From assembly GCF_900142255.1 (NCBI RefSeq), contig NZ_FRAF01000008.1, positions 1-64,000 on the forward strand: a DNA stretch of 64,000 nucleotides. The letters are read 5' to 3'. Source of the DNA: Alicyclobacillus tolerans (lineage in GTDB: Bacteria > Bacillota > Bacilli > Alicyclobacillales > Alicyclobacillaceae). The first letter of the stretch is position 1. Every line of letters begins with the position of its first letter. Shown here one piece after another: positions 11,196-19,169 of the stretch. The notes under the pieces are model-generated. The model searched no databases, was not told where the DNA came from, and worked only from the letters and a program-made list of their open reading frames with translations. The position numbers were made by a program, and so were the translations under genes.

Positions 11196-13637
11196 TCAGG
11201 CGCCTCGTCTACGCTTGTCCGCCTTACGTCGCAAGCCTTGTACACCAGGAATCTTAATGGTGGCCCATTCTGGCTCAAACTTTCCCACTTTTGCTACAAC
11301 CACTGTCATATCGTCAGCAATTTTACCGTTGTTAGCACGCACTGCCGCTTCCACAAGTGTGTCTGCAATACTTTGGGCATCGCGTGTTTTCAACATACGC
11401 AATTGCTGCTGCAACCAATCAGAAGGCTCGAAAGTTTCTTTGGGTGCATCATAAATCCCATCTGAAATAAGAATGAGAATATCTCCATCTTGCAAATCTT
11501 CCGTGACCGCCTGAACATCGATATCTTGCAAAATACCAATGGGTACACCCGCGCCAGTGATGGTCATAATATCATTGCCTCGCAAAATATAAGACGGTGC
11601 GGAACCAACTTTCAAAAATTCTGTCTTGGCGCTGTATAGATCTATCAAAGCCATATCGAGCGTGGCAAACATCTCATCCTGACTGCGTAAAAGTAAGGTG
11701 GAATTGACTGTACGAATGGCCAACTGTTCATCAAATCCAGCTTTCAAAAGTTTTTTGAGAAGTTCAATGGCAGCACGAGACTCACGGCGTGCGCGTTCTC
11801 CATTACCCATACCGTCTGAAACGGCAATCGCAAAGCGTCCGTTCCCCAAATCAACTGCCGTATGAGTATCTCCAGAGACAATTCGTCCACCTCGCGCAGC
11901 GCTAGCAACTGCTGTATGGACACTGTAGCGGCGAGCAGACGCAAAGACACAGATACTGTATCCATCACCATTTGCATCAAGCTTTGACAGTGAGAGTGTT
12001 TCACCAACCACACCCGACAGCAGTGGAGCAATCACTTTTGTTGACGTTTCATATGCCCTGTCAGTCGGTTGCAAAACTTCAATATGAATTTTGCCGGCAT
12101 CCAACGAAACAATATGCACCCGGTCGACATACAATCCTAATTTTTCAAGAGCCGCTAGTATCTGTTCTTCATCTGAGAGCGCACTGCGTTCGGATTCTTC
12201 AATTTCGTCTGTAATTGCCCGGACAACTGCTGCAACTCCACCAAGTTGGGCGGCTACCAGTGTACGCAAATCGTGCAATTTAGCCATCCATTTTTCATCT
12301 CGATACGTAAGATCCAGATTGTATTTTAAAACCCCCATCATAGCGTCAAGCCGACAACAGCGTTCTTTTAAATCATGAGTAGGAAATGCTTTGCCAGGTG
12401 GACAGCTTTCAATTTGGCTAATGGTATTGGCCATAGCCTGGTAAGTTTGGATACCTTGTTTATCCCAACAGGTGGCACGTCTCGCACATCCTGAACAAAC
12501 CTGACCAGCTGTCGTACTGACCATGTGCGTAACCAACTGTTGCGCGGTAGTATATGGATTTTCACCGTGATCGGCAAAAGTAACGGCTAATTCTTCGAAT
12601 ATTTGTCCGAATTGCTCGATTTTTTCAGCCATCAACTGATTCATACGACGCACACGATCTTGCTCTGACTGGCGATTTTCTAATGTTCCTGGAACATACG
12701 ATGCTACTTCAAGATGCAAACGGCGCGGGGTTAACCAATAAATTACTGTCGCAATCGAAGCAGCTAAAGCATGATTCGCTAAACCATGCCAATCACTGGA
12801 TGTTGACATAGCAAGTACTGTAGTGGACAGTACAAAGGCTAGACCGATCCAGAAGCGGTTGGCATCCTTTAAAAGCCCCGACAGAAAGCCTCCAAATCCA
12901 CTAATGGCTACATCCGCCATATTGCCCTGATGACTCAGTAATGAAAGTAAGCTCAACACAATAGCACCTGCTGCAGCCATCCCCATACCGCCGCAAGCTA
13001 TCATTAATATCATCCAGTTCACGGCTATGGAGGCGATTGAAACATCATGTATTTTCCAATCAGACAAACCCATGACTACAGATCCAGCAAGAATGATAAG
13101 CGCCGCTACTTGTTCGTGACGTAGAGATTTAACGGCTTCTTTGCCAATGAATATGGAAATGCACTGAATAAAAATCAGGCACAACAAAGTGACTAGCGCT
13201 GCATTAGCCAGAGCCAGCAGAACATCCATCTGCGTCCAGACAGTGCCAATCAACAACAACTTGCTGCAGAGCGCTACTACGCCTGCAATCAGTGGAATAA
13301 ACCGAAAATCGGCAAACGGTTTGCGCAATATATACAGACGCACAGCGCGGTACATAAAAAATTGCAAAAGCATGCCAGCAGCAGCGTAAACTCCCCCACC
13401 AGCCAGGGCTCCCAATACTGCAGCATAGGCAGGAAATCGCCTGCCTCGTCCACCGCGTTCGTGCAAAATTACAAAGAAAGCAAAACCAAAGGGTGATACT
13501 GCGTGTAGAATAGTAGCGTGTCCAAGAACAAAAGCCATTCCAGCAAGCAATACTGCACGTTGCCAGTGCACTCGCACCAACGCAGCTTTTTGTGATGATG
13601 GTCGATCCGCTTTTCCCACCAGGGATAGGTGTGACAT
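11196..13637 (-). CDS. spoIIE: stage II sporulation protein E, PP2C phosphatase
   Basis: Dephosphorylates the anti-anti-sigma factor SpoIIAA to release sigma-F in the forespore, and associates with the polar septum. The 813-residue protein has an N-terminal multi-helix membrane region (about residues 25-300), a central regulatory/FtsZ-interacting region, and a C-terminal PPM phosphatase domain (from about 590) with acidic metal-binding motifs such as AIAVSDGMGNG and LILISDGIYD. A Spo0A-type promoter lies upstream at 13670-13702. Confidence 0.97.
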   Translation of the reverse strand: MSHLSLVGKADRPSSQKAALVRVHWQRAVLLAGMAFVLGHATILHAVSPFGFAFFVILHERGGRGRRFPAYAAVLGALAGGGVYAAAGMLLQFFMYRAVRLYILRKPFADFRFIPLIAGVVALCSKLLLIGTVWTQMDVLLALANAALVTLLCLIFIQCISIFIGKEAVKSLRHEQVAALIILAGSVVMGLSDWKIHDVSIASIAVNWMILMIACGGMGMAAAGAIVLSLLSLLSHQGNMADVAISGFGGFLSGLLKDANRFWIGLAFVLSTTVLAMSTSSDWHGLANHALAASIATVIYWLTPRRLHLEVASYVPGTLENRQSEQDRVRRMNQLMAEKIEQFGQIFEELAVTFADHGENPYTTAQQLVTHMVSTTAGQVCSGCARRATCWDKQGIQTYQAMANTISQIESCPPGKAFPTHDLKERCCRLDAMMGVLKYNLDLTYRDEKWMAKLHDLRTLVAAQLGGVAAVVRAITDEIEESERSALSDEEQILAALEKLGLYVDRVHIVSLDAGKIHIEVLQPTDRAYETSTKVIAPLLSGVVGETLSLSKLDANGDGYSICVFASARRYSVHTAVASAARGGRIVSGDTHTAVDLGNGRFAIAVSDGMGNGERARRESRAAIELLKKLLKAGFDEQLAIRTVNSTLLLRSQDEMFATLDMALIDLYSAKTEFLKVGSAPSYILRGNDIMTITGAGVPIGILQDIDVQAVTEDLQDGDILILISDGIYDAPKETFEPSDWLQQQLRMLKTRDAQSIADTLVEAAVRANNGKIADDMTVVVAKVGKFEPEWATIKIPGVQGLRRKADKRRRGA

Positions 13638-13669
13638 GAGCCGAGCCCCTTCCTGTTATTTGTATGACC

Positions 13670-13702
13670 AGTATAGGCGGAGCATGACGCTGATTTTGTC
13701 AA
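13670..13702 (-). promoter_or_regulatory. spoIIE promoter with 21-base spacer (Spo0A-dependent type)
   Basis: TTGACA at 13697-13702 and TATACT at 13670-13675 are separated by 21 bases, not the usual 17. The B. subtilis spoIIE promoter is known for a 21-base spacer and dependence on Spo0A~P with sigma-A. The -35 itself overlaps TTTGACA, one mismatch from a 0A box. Confidence 0.75.
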
Positions 13703-13728
13703 ACCAAGGAGGTTGCAAGATAAAATCT

Positions 13729-13735
13729 TCCGACA
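13729..13735 (-). promoter_or_regulatory. candidate Spo0A box upstream of spoIIE
   Basis: TGTCGGA on the minus strand, one mismatch from the 0A box TGTCGAA, about 27 bases upstream of the -35 hexamer. Confidence 0.45.
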
Positions 13736-13795
13736 TCATCTGCCAAGTTTCCTGAAGGTTTAACGGACGATTTTTATAGAGAGGATGACTTATCC

Positions 13796-14296
13796 ATGAA
13801 TTTTGCCTCATCGAACACACAAACACCAAGGATGTCATGGGATGAGTTTTTTGCCACACAAAGTCGAGTCATGTCGTTTCGTTCGACCTGTGCCCGATTG
13901 GCGGTTGGGTGTGTCATTGTTCGCGATAAGCGAATTGTGGCCAGTGGTTACAATGGTTCTCTAGCAGGGGACGTTCATTGCATTGATGTGGGTTGCAAGA
14001 TGGAAGATGGTCATTGTATACGCGCTATTCATGCCGAGCAAAACGCCTTGCTGCAGTGTGCAAAATTAGGTATTGCTGTGGACGGATCTCAGCTTTACGT
14101 AACCCATCGGCCCTGTTTAAACTGCACAAAGAGTTTGATTCAAGCTGGCATACGTGAAGTATGCTTTGAATTTGACTACCGCCCCAACACATATGCCATC
14201 GAATTACTGGAAAAGGCTGGCGTGCAAACACGCCAAGTGCAGAGCCGCTTTGATATTTTGCTGCAAGCGGTAAATTCGTCTGCAAGTGGCGCGTGA
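13796..14296 (+). CDS. comEB: ComEB-type dCMP deaminase
   Basis: Zinc-dependent deoxycytidylate deaminase family: ligand histidine and catalytic glutamate in HAEQNAL (about residues 79-85), and zinc cysteines in PCLNC (about 106-110). The surrounding sequence (RSTCARLAVGCVIVRDKRIVASGYNGS) matches ComEB of B. subtilis, which supplies dUMP for thymidylate synthesis. The start could be ATG 13796 or ATG 13832 (MSWDEFF); the latter better matches family N-termini and has AAGGA. It is on the opposite strand to its neighbours, divergent from spoIIE. Confidence 0.92.
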   Translation: MNFASSNTQTPRMSWDEFFATQSRVMSFRSTCARLAVGCVIVRDKRIVASGYNGSLAGDVHCIDVGCKMEDGHCIRAIHAEQNALLQCAKLGIAVDGSQLYVTHRPCLNCTKSLIQAGIREVCFEFDYRPNTYAIELLEKAGVQTRQVQSRFDILLQAVNSSASGA

Positions 14297-14387
14297 CAAG
14301 CTATCCATGCGTATGATAGAGCAGAGGTCATTGACTCTGCCTTTGCGTATGCAAGAGGCACATCACACTCAGGACGGAGGAATACCG

Positions 14388-14537
14388 ATGCCTGATTGGC
14401 TGTGCAAGCAGTTGAAACGAGCTTTTTATAATCGTGACGTTCAATCGATTGTGATGCTCAATGAAGCGTACTATCGATACCGCCAGAGGCGGGATAGTCA
14501 TTACGATTGGTCTAATCCTCCCCACACTGTGCCCTGA
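14388..14537 (+). CDS. cmpA: cortex morphogenetic protein CmpA
   Basis: A 49-residue protein beginning MPDWLCKQLKRAFYNRD, closely resembling the roughly 37-residue CmpA family (MPxWLxxQLxRAFxxKDxxxIxxLN). In B. subtilis CmpA works with ClpXP to degrade SpoIVA when coat assembly fails, delaying cortex formation. GGAGG lies seven bases before ATG 14388, fixing the start inside a longer open frame. Compared with the family it has about 12 extra C-terminal residues (RRDSHYDWSNPP...), which overlap the convergent gene at 14501. Confidence 0.85.
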   Translation: MPDWLCKQLKRAFYNRDVQSIVMLNEAYYRYRQRRDSHYDWSNPPHTVP

Positions 14538-14704
14538 AACTTAGCTAAAATGCGTTCCATCACAGCTTGAGTAACAGGGCCCAGTTGGGCTTTGTACATA
14601 TCAAGAGAGATATGGCAGCCGTCCCTATCGTTTATGTTGGAGAACTGCAACATCACAACTCTATCGTCGGAAAGTTGGTACTGAAGAAAATAGGGTTCCC
14701 CCAT
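14501..14704 (-). CDS. conserved-looking hypothetical protein, 67 aa
   Basis: Not recognised. The start ATG 14704 (MGEPYFLQYQL) is supported by AAGGAG eight bases upstream; ATG 14725 lacks a site. The protein is soluble and mixed alpha/beta in appearance, with SDDRVVMLQFSNINDRDG then QAVMERILAKFQ. It faces cmpA tail to tail and overlaps it by 37 bases. Two tandem hairpins upstream separate it from yabR. Confidence 0.55.
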   Translation of the reverse strand: MGEPYFLQYQLSDDRVVMLQFSNINDRDGCHISLDMYKAQLGPVTQAVMERILAKFQGTVWGGLDQS

Positions 14705-14795
14705 CTGATTCTCTCCTTGTGTCATGTTATTTTGAATGGAATACCACCAATTAATGTCTGGATAAACCAGTTACATTCTCCAGAATGCATCAGTC

Positions 14796-14851
14796 AAAAA
14801 ATGGACAGGACAGCATGTACCAGAACGATGGCCGAACGCGCGGTTCTGTCC
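14796..14851 (-). terminator. rho-independent terminator (second of a tandem pair)
   Basis: Perfect TGGACAG/CTGTCCA outer stem with an inner AGAAC/GTTCT pairing, followed on the minus strand by ATTTTTTG. Lies downstream of the yabR terminator. Confidence 0.6.
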
Positions 14852-14884
14852 AAAAAGTAAAGGGGCATTCCTCTATGGAGTGCC
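14852..14884 (-). terminator. rho-independent terminator after yabR
   Basis: Minus strand GGGCACTCC...GGAATGCCC stem with a four- to five-base loop, followed by CTTTACTTTTT, about 55 bases after the yabR stop. Confidence 0.7.
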
Positions 14885-14938
14885 CTTATCAAAGACTATA
14901 ACAGACAATCTAATCTGAAATGATAGGCTCGCCTGCTG

Positions 14939-15358
14939 TCATCCGCGCCGACCGCCACGACCCCCGCGTTTGGATTCACTGCGACGCAAAGCCATTAAAC
15001 GTTCCTCACTGTCTCTCATAAAGCGGGACATTTTATCTTCAAACGACATTCTCTGTTGATTGTGGTGACCACCGCTACGACCTCGAGAATTCCCCTCGCG
15101 GGTTGGACGGGCTGCTGGCGCTTGGTCATCTGCCTGACGAATGGACAAACCAATTTTGCCGCTTGGGTCGACATTAATTACTTTAACGAGTACTTCCTGA
15201 TTCATTTGCAAATGCTCACGAATATCTTTCACATAACTATTGGAAACTTCCGAAATGTGAACAAGACCCGTTTCGCCTCCGGGCAAGAGGACAAATGCGC
15301 CAAAATTTGTTATACCAGTAACTTTGCCAGACACTTTGCTGCCGACCTCAATGGACAT
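14939..15358 (-). CDS. yabR: S1-domain RNA-binding protein (YabR-like)
   Basis: One S1 RNA-binding domain in residues 1-75 (GSKVSGKVTGITNFGAFVLLPGGETGLVHIS...GLSIRQ), then a basic Arg/Gly-rich tail (RGGRGGRRG end). Family members resemble the polynucleotide phosphorylase C-terminal domain and bind RNA or ribosomes. Start MSIEVGSKV at 15358 gives 139 residues; AGGAGG is about 11 bases upstream. Located between divIC and spoIIE as in Bacillus, but without the tRNA genes found there in B. subtilis. Confidence 0.93.
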   Translation of the reverse strand: MSIEVGSKVSGKVTGITNFGAFVLLPGGETGLVHISEVSNSYVKDIREHLQMNQEVLVKVINVDPSGKIGLSIRQADDQAPAARPTREGNSRGRSGGHHNQQRMSFEDKMSRFMRDSEERLMALRRSESKRGGRGGRRG

Positions 15359-15508
15359 ACAGACGAGCTTCCTCCTTAGGATTTTAGAGACTTCCATTCT
15401 ACAGTATAGAAAAGACGAAAAATTGGTGTCAAGCAAACCGCCTTAAATTGCCCCACTTACCGATTCATTTTTATCATGGTCTTATTTTAGACTGTCATCC
15501 CTCACGCT

Positions 15509-15865
15509 TTAGTGCTGGGAATTTGCAACAGTGAACGGGATTTGTCCCGGTACAATCAGACCAAAATGATCGGTTGCGTATTTCTCAATAAAACTAGGAT
15601 TATTGAGTTGCTGAACTCGATTCTTTAAATAAGTATTCTGCGTTTTCAACTGAGATAACTGGTTGTTGAGTTGTTGATGTTGCACTTCCAATTGCTGAAG
15701 AATGGGGCGCTGCACTGTTTCATAGTGAATAACCGCATACGCAAACACGACGCAAAGTGCCACATAACGAAGACGCAAAAACTTTCTCCAAGGTTTGCGG
15801 ACGAAAATCCTGGGTGCAACATCCGGGGCAGCTTGACGTGAAGCATATGAAGATTGTCTGGGCAA
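15509..15865 (-). CDS. divIC: septum formation initiator DivIC (FtsB-like)
   Basis: Bitopic membrane protein of the divisome that pairs with FtsL/DivIB. The 118 residues comprise a short basic cytoplasmic N-terminus, one transmembrane helix (about 33-48), then an extracytoplasmic coiled coil rich in Gln/Leu heptads (about 50-88) and the family C-terminal motif around NPSFIEKYATDHFGL. It follows yabQ in the sporulation-linked yabP-yabQ-divIC order. Confidence 0.92.
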   Translation of the reverse strand: MPRQSSYASRQAAPDVAPRIFVRKPWRKFLRLRYVALCVVFAYAVIHYETVQRPILQQLEVQHQQLNNQLSQLKTQNTYLKNRVQQLNNPSFIEKYATDHFGLIVPGQIPFTVANSQH

Positions 15866-15916
15866 AGCGAACCGCTCCCTGTCTCATGAAAAGCAACATA
15901 CGCCATTCCATTATGC

Positions 15917-16504
15917 TTATGCTGCATTCGGTGGATGTTTCAACATGTTCGACAGTTTTGTCCAGAATCCTTCCCAGTGCCCAAAAAACGGCAAGAACAT
16001 GGGTTTAAACTTTTCCCAAGGTCTTTTCAGTGGCCAAAAAAGAATTTTCAGTCCAAAAGTTAAAAATGTCACCAGCATATTCTCTAATTTTTGAAGAACT
16101 GAATAAGCAATAGAACATATTCGCCAGACAATCCTCCAGCAGGCGAGCAACGGCCAAATCACGACTGCGTAAACGATTCGCCAAACGATACGAAAGATCA
16201 TGCGCGTCAGTTTCACTAACAGCGCAACGCTCCCCAACAGCAATTTACGCAATGTCAGACGATATACCACATATCCAAACAACAATATACCGAGTGTGTA
16301 AATGCGAAATCTTCCTTCATCAGTCACCAGACAGAAATGATAGACCCACACAGCAAAAACAAGCCAAAACAGCAAATCAGCCAACGTTCGCAACCATCTC
16401 AACAAAGGGTGCTCAGAGAGAATGGTATTATAAATATCGAATACGCAGCCCATCAAAAATCCGGATGCACTGATTGTAAATAGGTACATGCTGGAATTCA
16501 TCAT
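15917..16504 (-). CDS. yabQ: spore cortex biosynthesis protein YabQ
   Basis: Multi-pass membrane protein with helices at about residues 5-25, 38-60, 70-90 and 100-130, and an amphipathic C-terminus. In B. subtilis YabQ is made under sigma-E, localises to the forespore outer membrane and is required for cortex formation. Its 195 residues match the family. It follows yabP with a three-base gap, indicating one transcript. Confidence 0.9.
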   Translation of the reverse strand: MMNSSMYLFTISASGFLMGCVFDIYNTILSEHPLLRWLRTLADLLFWLVFAVWVYHFCLVTDEGRFRIYTLGILLFGYVVYRLTLRKLLLGSVALLVKLTRMIFRIVWRIVYAVVIWPLLACWRIVWRICSIAYSVLQKLENMLVTFLTFGLKILFWPLKRPWEKFKPMFLPFFGHWEGFWTKLSNMLKHPPNAA

Positions 16505-16507
16505 GGT

Positions 16508-16771
16508 TTACCACTTGAACCGAGAACTAATACTCTTCTTCTTGTTCTCTTGAATGTATTGCATACCATGAACTGTCCCTTCGATAATAACCTGTCCGGA
16601 TTCAAGATCGAGATGTTTCATATGGAGATTCGCGCCTTTGACTTGCAACATTCCGGCTGTAGTTTTCAGAGTGAATTCATGTACATCGAAACTTTCCACG
16701 CTGGAAACGCCTGTGATATCAGCACGTCTACGACCATCCAAATGGATATGATGCGTGGACAATTCTGCCAT
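16508..16771 (-). CDS. yabP: sporulation protein YabP
   Basis: An 87-residue YabP/YqfC-family protein (HHIHLDGRRRADITGVSSVESFDVHEFTLKT... LHMKHLDLESGQVIIEG). YabP is needed for cortex assembly in B. subtilis and is made in the mother cell. GGAGGT precedes the ATG. A long inverted repeat at 16872-16913 separates it from rqcP, suggesting an independent promoter. Confidence 0.93.
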   Translation of the reverse strand: MAELSTHHIHLDGRRRADITGVSSVESFDVHEFTLKTTAGMLQVKGANLHMKHLDLESGQVIIEGTVHGMQYIQENKKKSISSRFKW

Positions 16772-16871
16772 ACGCCTACCTCCAGTCCTCGCCTGCCCGT
16801 CCTTTCATCATGCTATGGATGGGGAGCAAAATTTAGAACCGAAAATGGCAAAAGCTTTTTTCTAAATACAG

Positions 16872-16913
16872 GAGCCTCCAAATCCACTTTTCAAACAGTG
16901 AATTTGGAGGCTC
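16872..16913 (-). repeat. long inverted repeat, possible terminator after rqcP
   Basis: About 16 base pairs with arms GAGCCTCCAAAT and ATTTGGAGGCTC extended by CAC(T)/(A)GTG, around a loop of about eight bases. The tail is only moderately T-rich on either strand, so it may be a bidirectional terminator or another structured element. The 239-base gap 16772-17010 holds nothing else recognisable. Confidence 0.6.
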
Positions 16914-17010
16914 TTGACTCCATGAATTTTTGCTGACTCCTATCAGTTAACTCTTGAAAATCGTTTGCTTATGGATAGAAAGAAAACCATACCCCAGTGA
17001 TACAAAGGGT

Positions 17011-17301
17011 CTATTCTTCATCATCCACAAAATGAGTATTCACCTGCTCAAGACGTTCTTCGGAAAGAACCCTATACAGGGACGACGCCTGTTCTTTGCG
17101 GGGATTGTCCATCAACTGCAACACTTCTACGGTGATTCTTTTATGTCCATAACGAATTGACAAAATATCCCCAATTTGAACTGGGCTACTACCCTTTGCC
17201 ACCCTGTCTCCCAAAGACACACGTCCTGCGTCACATAATTCTTTAGCCAGTGTTCGCCTTTTCACTAAGCGCGAAACCTTGAGAAACTTGTCTAGACGCA
17301 A
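17011..17301 (-). CDS. rqcP: S4-domain ribosome quality control protein RqcP (YabO)
   Basis: The N-terminal S4 RNA-binding domain fills residues 1-60 (MRLDKFLKVSRLVKRRTLAKELCDAGRVSLG...). RqcP works with RqcH on stalled 50S subunits to add C-terminal alanine tails. The 96-residue length fits. The start abuts the hup stop codon without a gap, implying translational coupling. Confidence 0.93.
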   Translation of the reverse strand: MRLDKFLKVSRLVKRRTLAKELCDAGRVSLGDRVAKGSSPVQIGDILSIRYGHKRITVEVLQLMDNPRKEQASSLYRVLSEERLEQVNTHFVDDEE

Positions 17302-17574
17302 TTAGCGAGTCAGCTCTTTCAGTTTATTGCCTGGTTTAAAGGCTGGTACAGTGGCAGCAGGAATCTCAATCGTCTCACCCGTCTGCGGGTTGCGGCCAGA
17401 CCTCGCTGCGCGCGTTCTGGTTTCAAAGGTTCCAAAACCAATGACCTGAACTTTTTCTCCTTCGCGAAGCGCTTCTTCAATACTTTCAAAGACGCTATTC
17501 ACAGCAGCTTCCGCATCTTTCTTCTTAAGTCCGGTTTTATCCGCAACCTTATTGACCAAATCTGCTTTATTCAC
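17302..17574 (-). CDS. hup: DNA-binding protein HU
   Basis: A 90-residue nucleoid protein with the complete HU fold: [24 protein letters not shown], then the beta-arm [22 protein letters not shown] and FKPGNKLK. The GTG at 17574 has AAGGGGG nine bases upstream; upstream in-frame residues are not HU-like. Between mazG and rqcP, a position seen in several non-Bacillus Bacilli but not in B. subtilis. Confidence 0.97.
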   Translation of the reverse strand: MNKADLVNKVADKTGLKKKDAEAAVNSVFESIEEALREGEKVQVIGFGTFETRTRAARSGRNPQTGETIEIPAATVPAFKPGNKLKELTR

Positions 17575-17654
17575 TGGAAAGTGCCCCCTTTGTGGGAATG
17601 TCGGGAACAATATTCGTGTTTTCCCGCCAAATTCCTGCTTTTCATTCATTCAGA

Positions 17655-19139
17655 TCATAATTTCGCATTTTGCCACAGTTGATCTAATTCATCCAAACGA
17701 TACTCCTGCCATGTTCGCCCACTCTCATGTACAGCCTGCTCTACCCTTTCAAATCTGCGGACAAATTTGATTACCGCCTTACGAAGAACCATTTCTGGAT
17801 GCATCTTTAACCAACGCGACAAGTTAACCAGAGTAAAAAATAAATCCCCTAATTCCTCTGTCAAAGCTTTAGAATCATTCTGGTTAAGCGCTTCTTCAAA
17901 CTCAATTATTTCCTCTCTCAGCTTTTCTAAAACATCCTCTATACAATTCCATTCAAATCCGACCTTTGCCGCTCTTTTTTGTACGTCAAACGCATAGTTG
18001 AGTGCGTCTTGTCCAGTCTGTACATCGCTCATGCGCGACAGTGGCGTCTCGTTTCCTTCCAGGGACAGGGAGTCTCGCTGTTTCTCCTCTGCCTTAGCAG
18101 ACTTCCACATCGCTTCGGCTTCTTCTGCATTGCTGGCTGATTGTTGACCAAATACATGAGGATGGCGCCTGACGAGTTTTTCTGCCAGTCCAAAAAACAC
18201 ATCTTGCAACGTAAAATCTCCGTTCTCTGCTGCAATTTGCGCATGCAACAAAACTTGAAGCAATAAATCGCCCAACTCTTCTTGCAAATGTGCTGGATCA
18301 TCCTCTAAAACTGCCTGAGCCACTTCATAGGCTTCCTCGGTGGCATAGGGAATCAATGTTTCATGCGTCTGGGCCAAATCCCATGGGCAGCCATCCAAAG
18401 GATGCCGTAAGCGAGCCACAATGTCAGCAAGATATAATGGATGCCGAGCTTTTTCTGATAAATTTTGCACGGGGGGAACATAGACTGTCGTCAAGTGATG
18501 AATCTCTGTCAGCCTGTCCAATTCATAGAGCGGGACAGAAGTGACGCTCTCTTCCCCGGCAACACCCACAGCACTCAAAACTGTGACCTCGTGTTCATCA
18601 GGATAAACTTCCATGAGTGTCAATTTCACATCTGAGGCAACGGCTGGTGAATAAACTTGAGCTATCAGCGTATGAACTCCCGGTTGCAATTCAGTTATAT
18701 GTAATTGAGTTCCATCTAAGAGCAGGAGACCAGCAATCGGATCTAATCCGATAGCTGTGCAAAGCGGATCGAGAAAAGATTGTCCAGCCCCAACATGCAC
18801 CTCCACCCCGCAGGCAGTCGCTTTTTTCAGTAACAATTCCACAGATTGCTCAGCAACCCGCGGATGACCAGGAACGGCGTAAATCACTTTCTTATGCTGT
18901 GTTGCTAAACGTAGCAATTCTTCCGCCATCTGTTCATAAAGCGTTTCAAAGTCGCCGTGCTGCTCGTAGAGATGGTCAAACGTTGTAAAGGAAATGCCTG
19001 CTTCTGTAAGAGCAGGAACGGACGGATGAATTTTGGTTCTCAAAATAATGGGCGAACGAGATTCTTGTAATGTTTTCCATGTAGAAAGCGGCATGGTACT
19101 TTCATCACCCGGACCAAGCCCCACGACTTCAATCAGCAT
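17655..19139 (-). CDS. yabN: YabN: tetrapyrrole-methylase-like/MazG fusion
   Basis: Two domains: an N-terminal SAM-dependent methylase-like domain (residues 1-215, starting EVVGLGPGDE) and a C-terminal pair of MazG NTP pyrophosphohydrolase repeats (from about 245) with EELGDLLLQVLLHA and EELGDLFFTLVNL metal-binding helices. The MazG part hydrolyses non-canonical or excess NTPs; the methylase substrate in such fusions is not clear. Follows yabM by 30 bases. Confidence 0.95.
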   Translation of the reverse strand: MLIEVVGLGPGDESTMPLSTWKTLQESRSPIILRTKIHPSVPALTEAGISFTTFDHLYEQHGDFETLYEQMAEELLRLATQHKKVIYAVPGHPRVAEQSVELLLKKATACGVEVHVGAGQSFLDPLCTAIGLDPIAGLLLLDGTQLHITELQPGVHTLIAQVYSPAVASDVKLTLMEVYPDEHEVTVLSAVGVAGEESVTSVPLYELDRLTEIHHLTTVYVPPVQNLSEKARHPLYLADIVARLRHPLDGCPWDLAQTHETLIPYATEEAYEVAQAVLEDDPAHLQEELGDLLLQVLLHAQIAAENGDFTLQDVFFGLAEKLVRRHPHVFGQQSASNAEEAEAMWKSAKAEEKQRDSLSLEGNETPLSRMSDVQTGQDALNYAFDVQKRAAKVGFEWNCIEDVLEKLREEIIEFEEALNQNDSKALTEELGDLFFTLVNLSRWLKMHPEMVLRKAVIKFVRRFERVEQAVHESGRTWQEYRLDELDQLWQNAKL

Positions 19140-19169
19140 TTTTTCATCCCCTTAGGAGCCTTTTCTAAC

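Noticed and set aside
14705-14938. Possible tRNA genes between spoIIE and yabR, as in B. subtilis
   Set aside because: No cloverleaf or TTCGA T-loop found; the structures present are two terminator hairpins.
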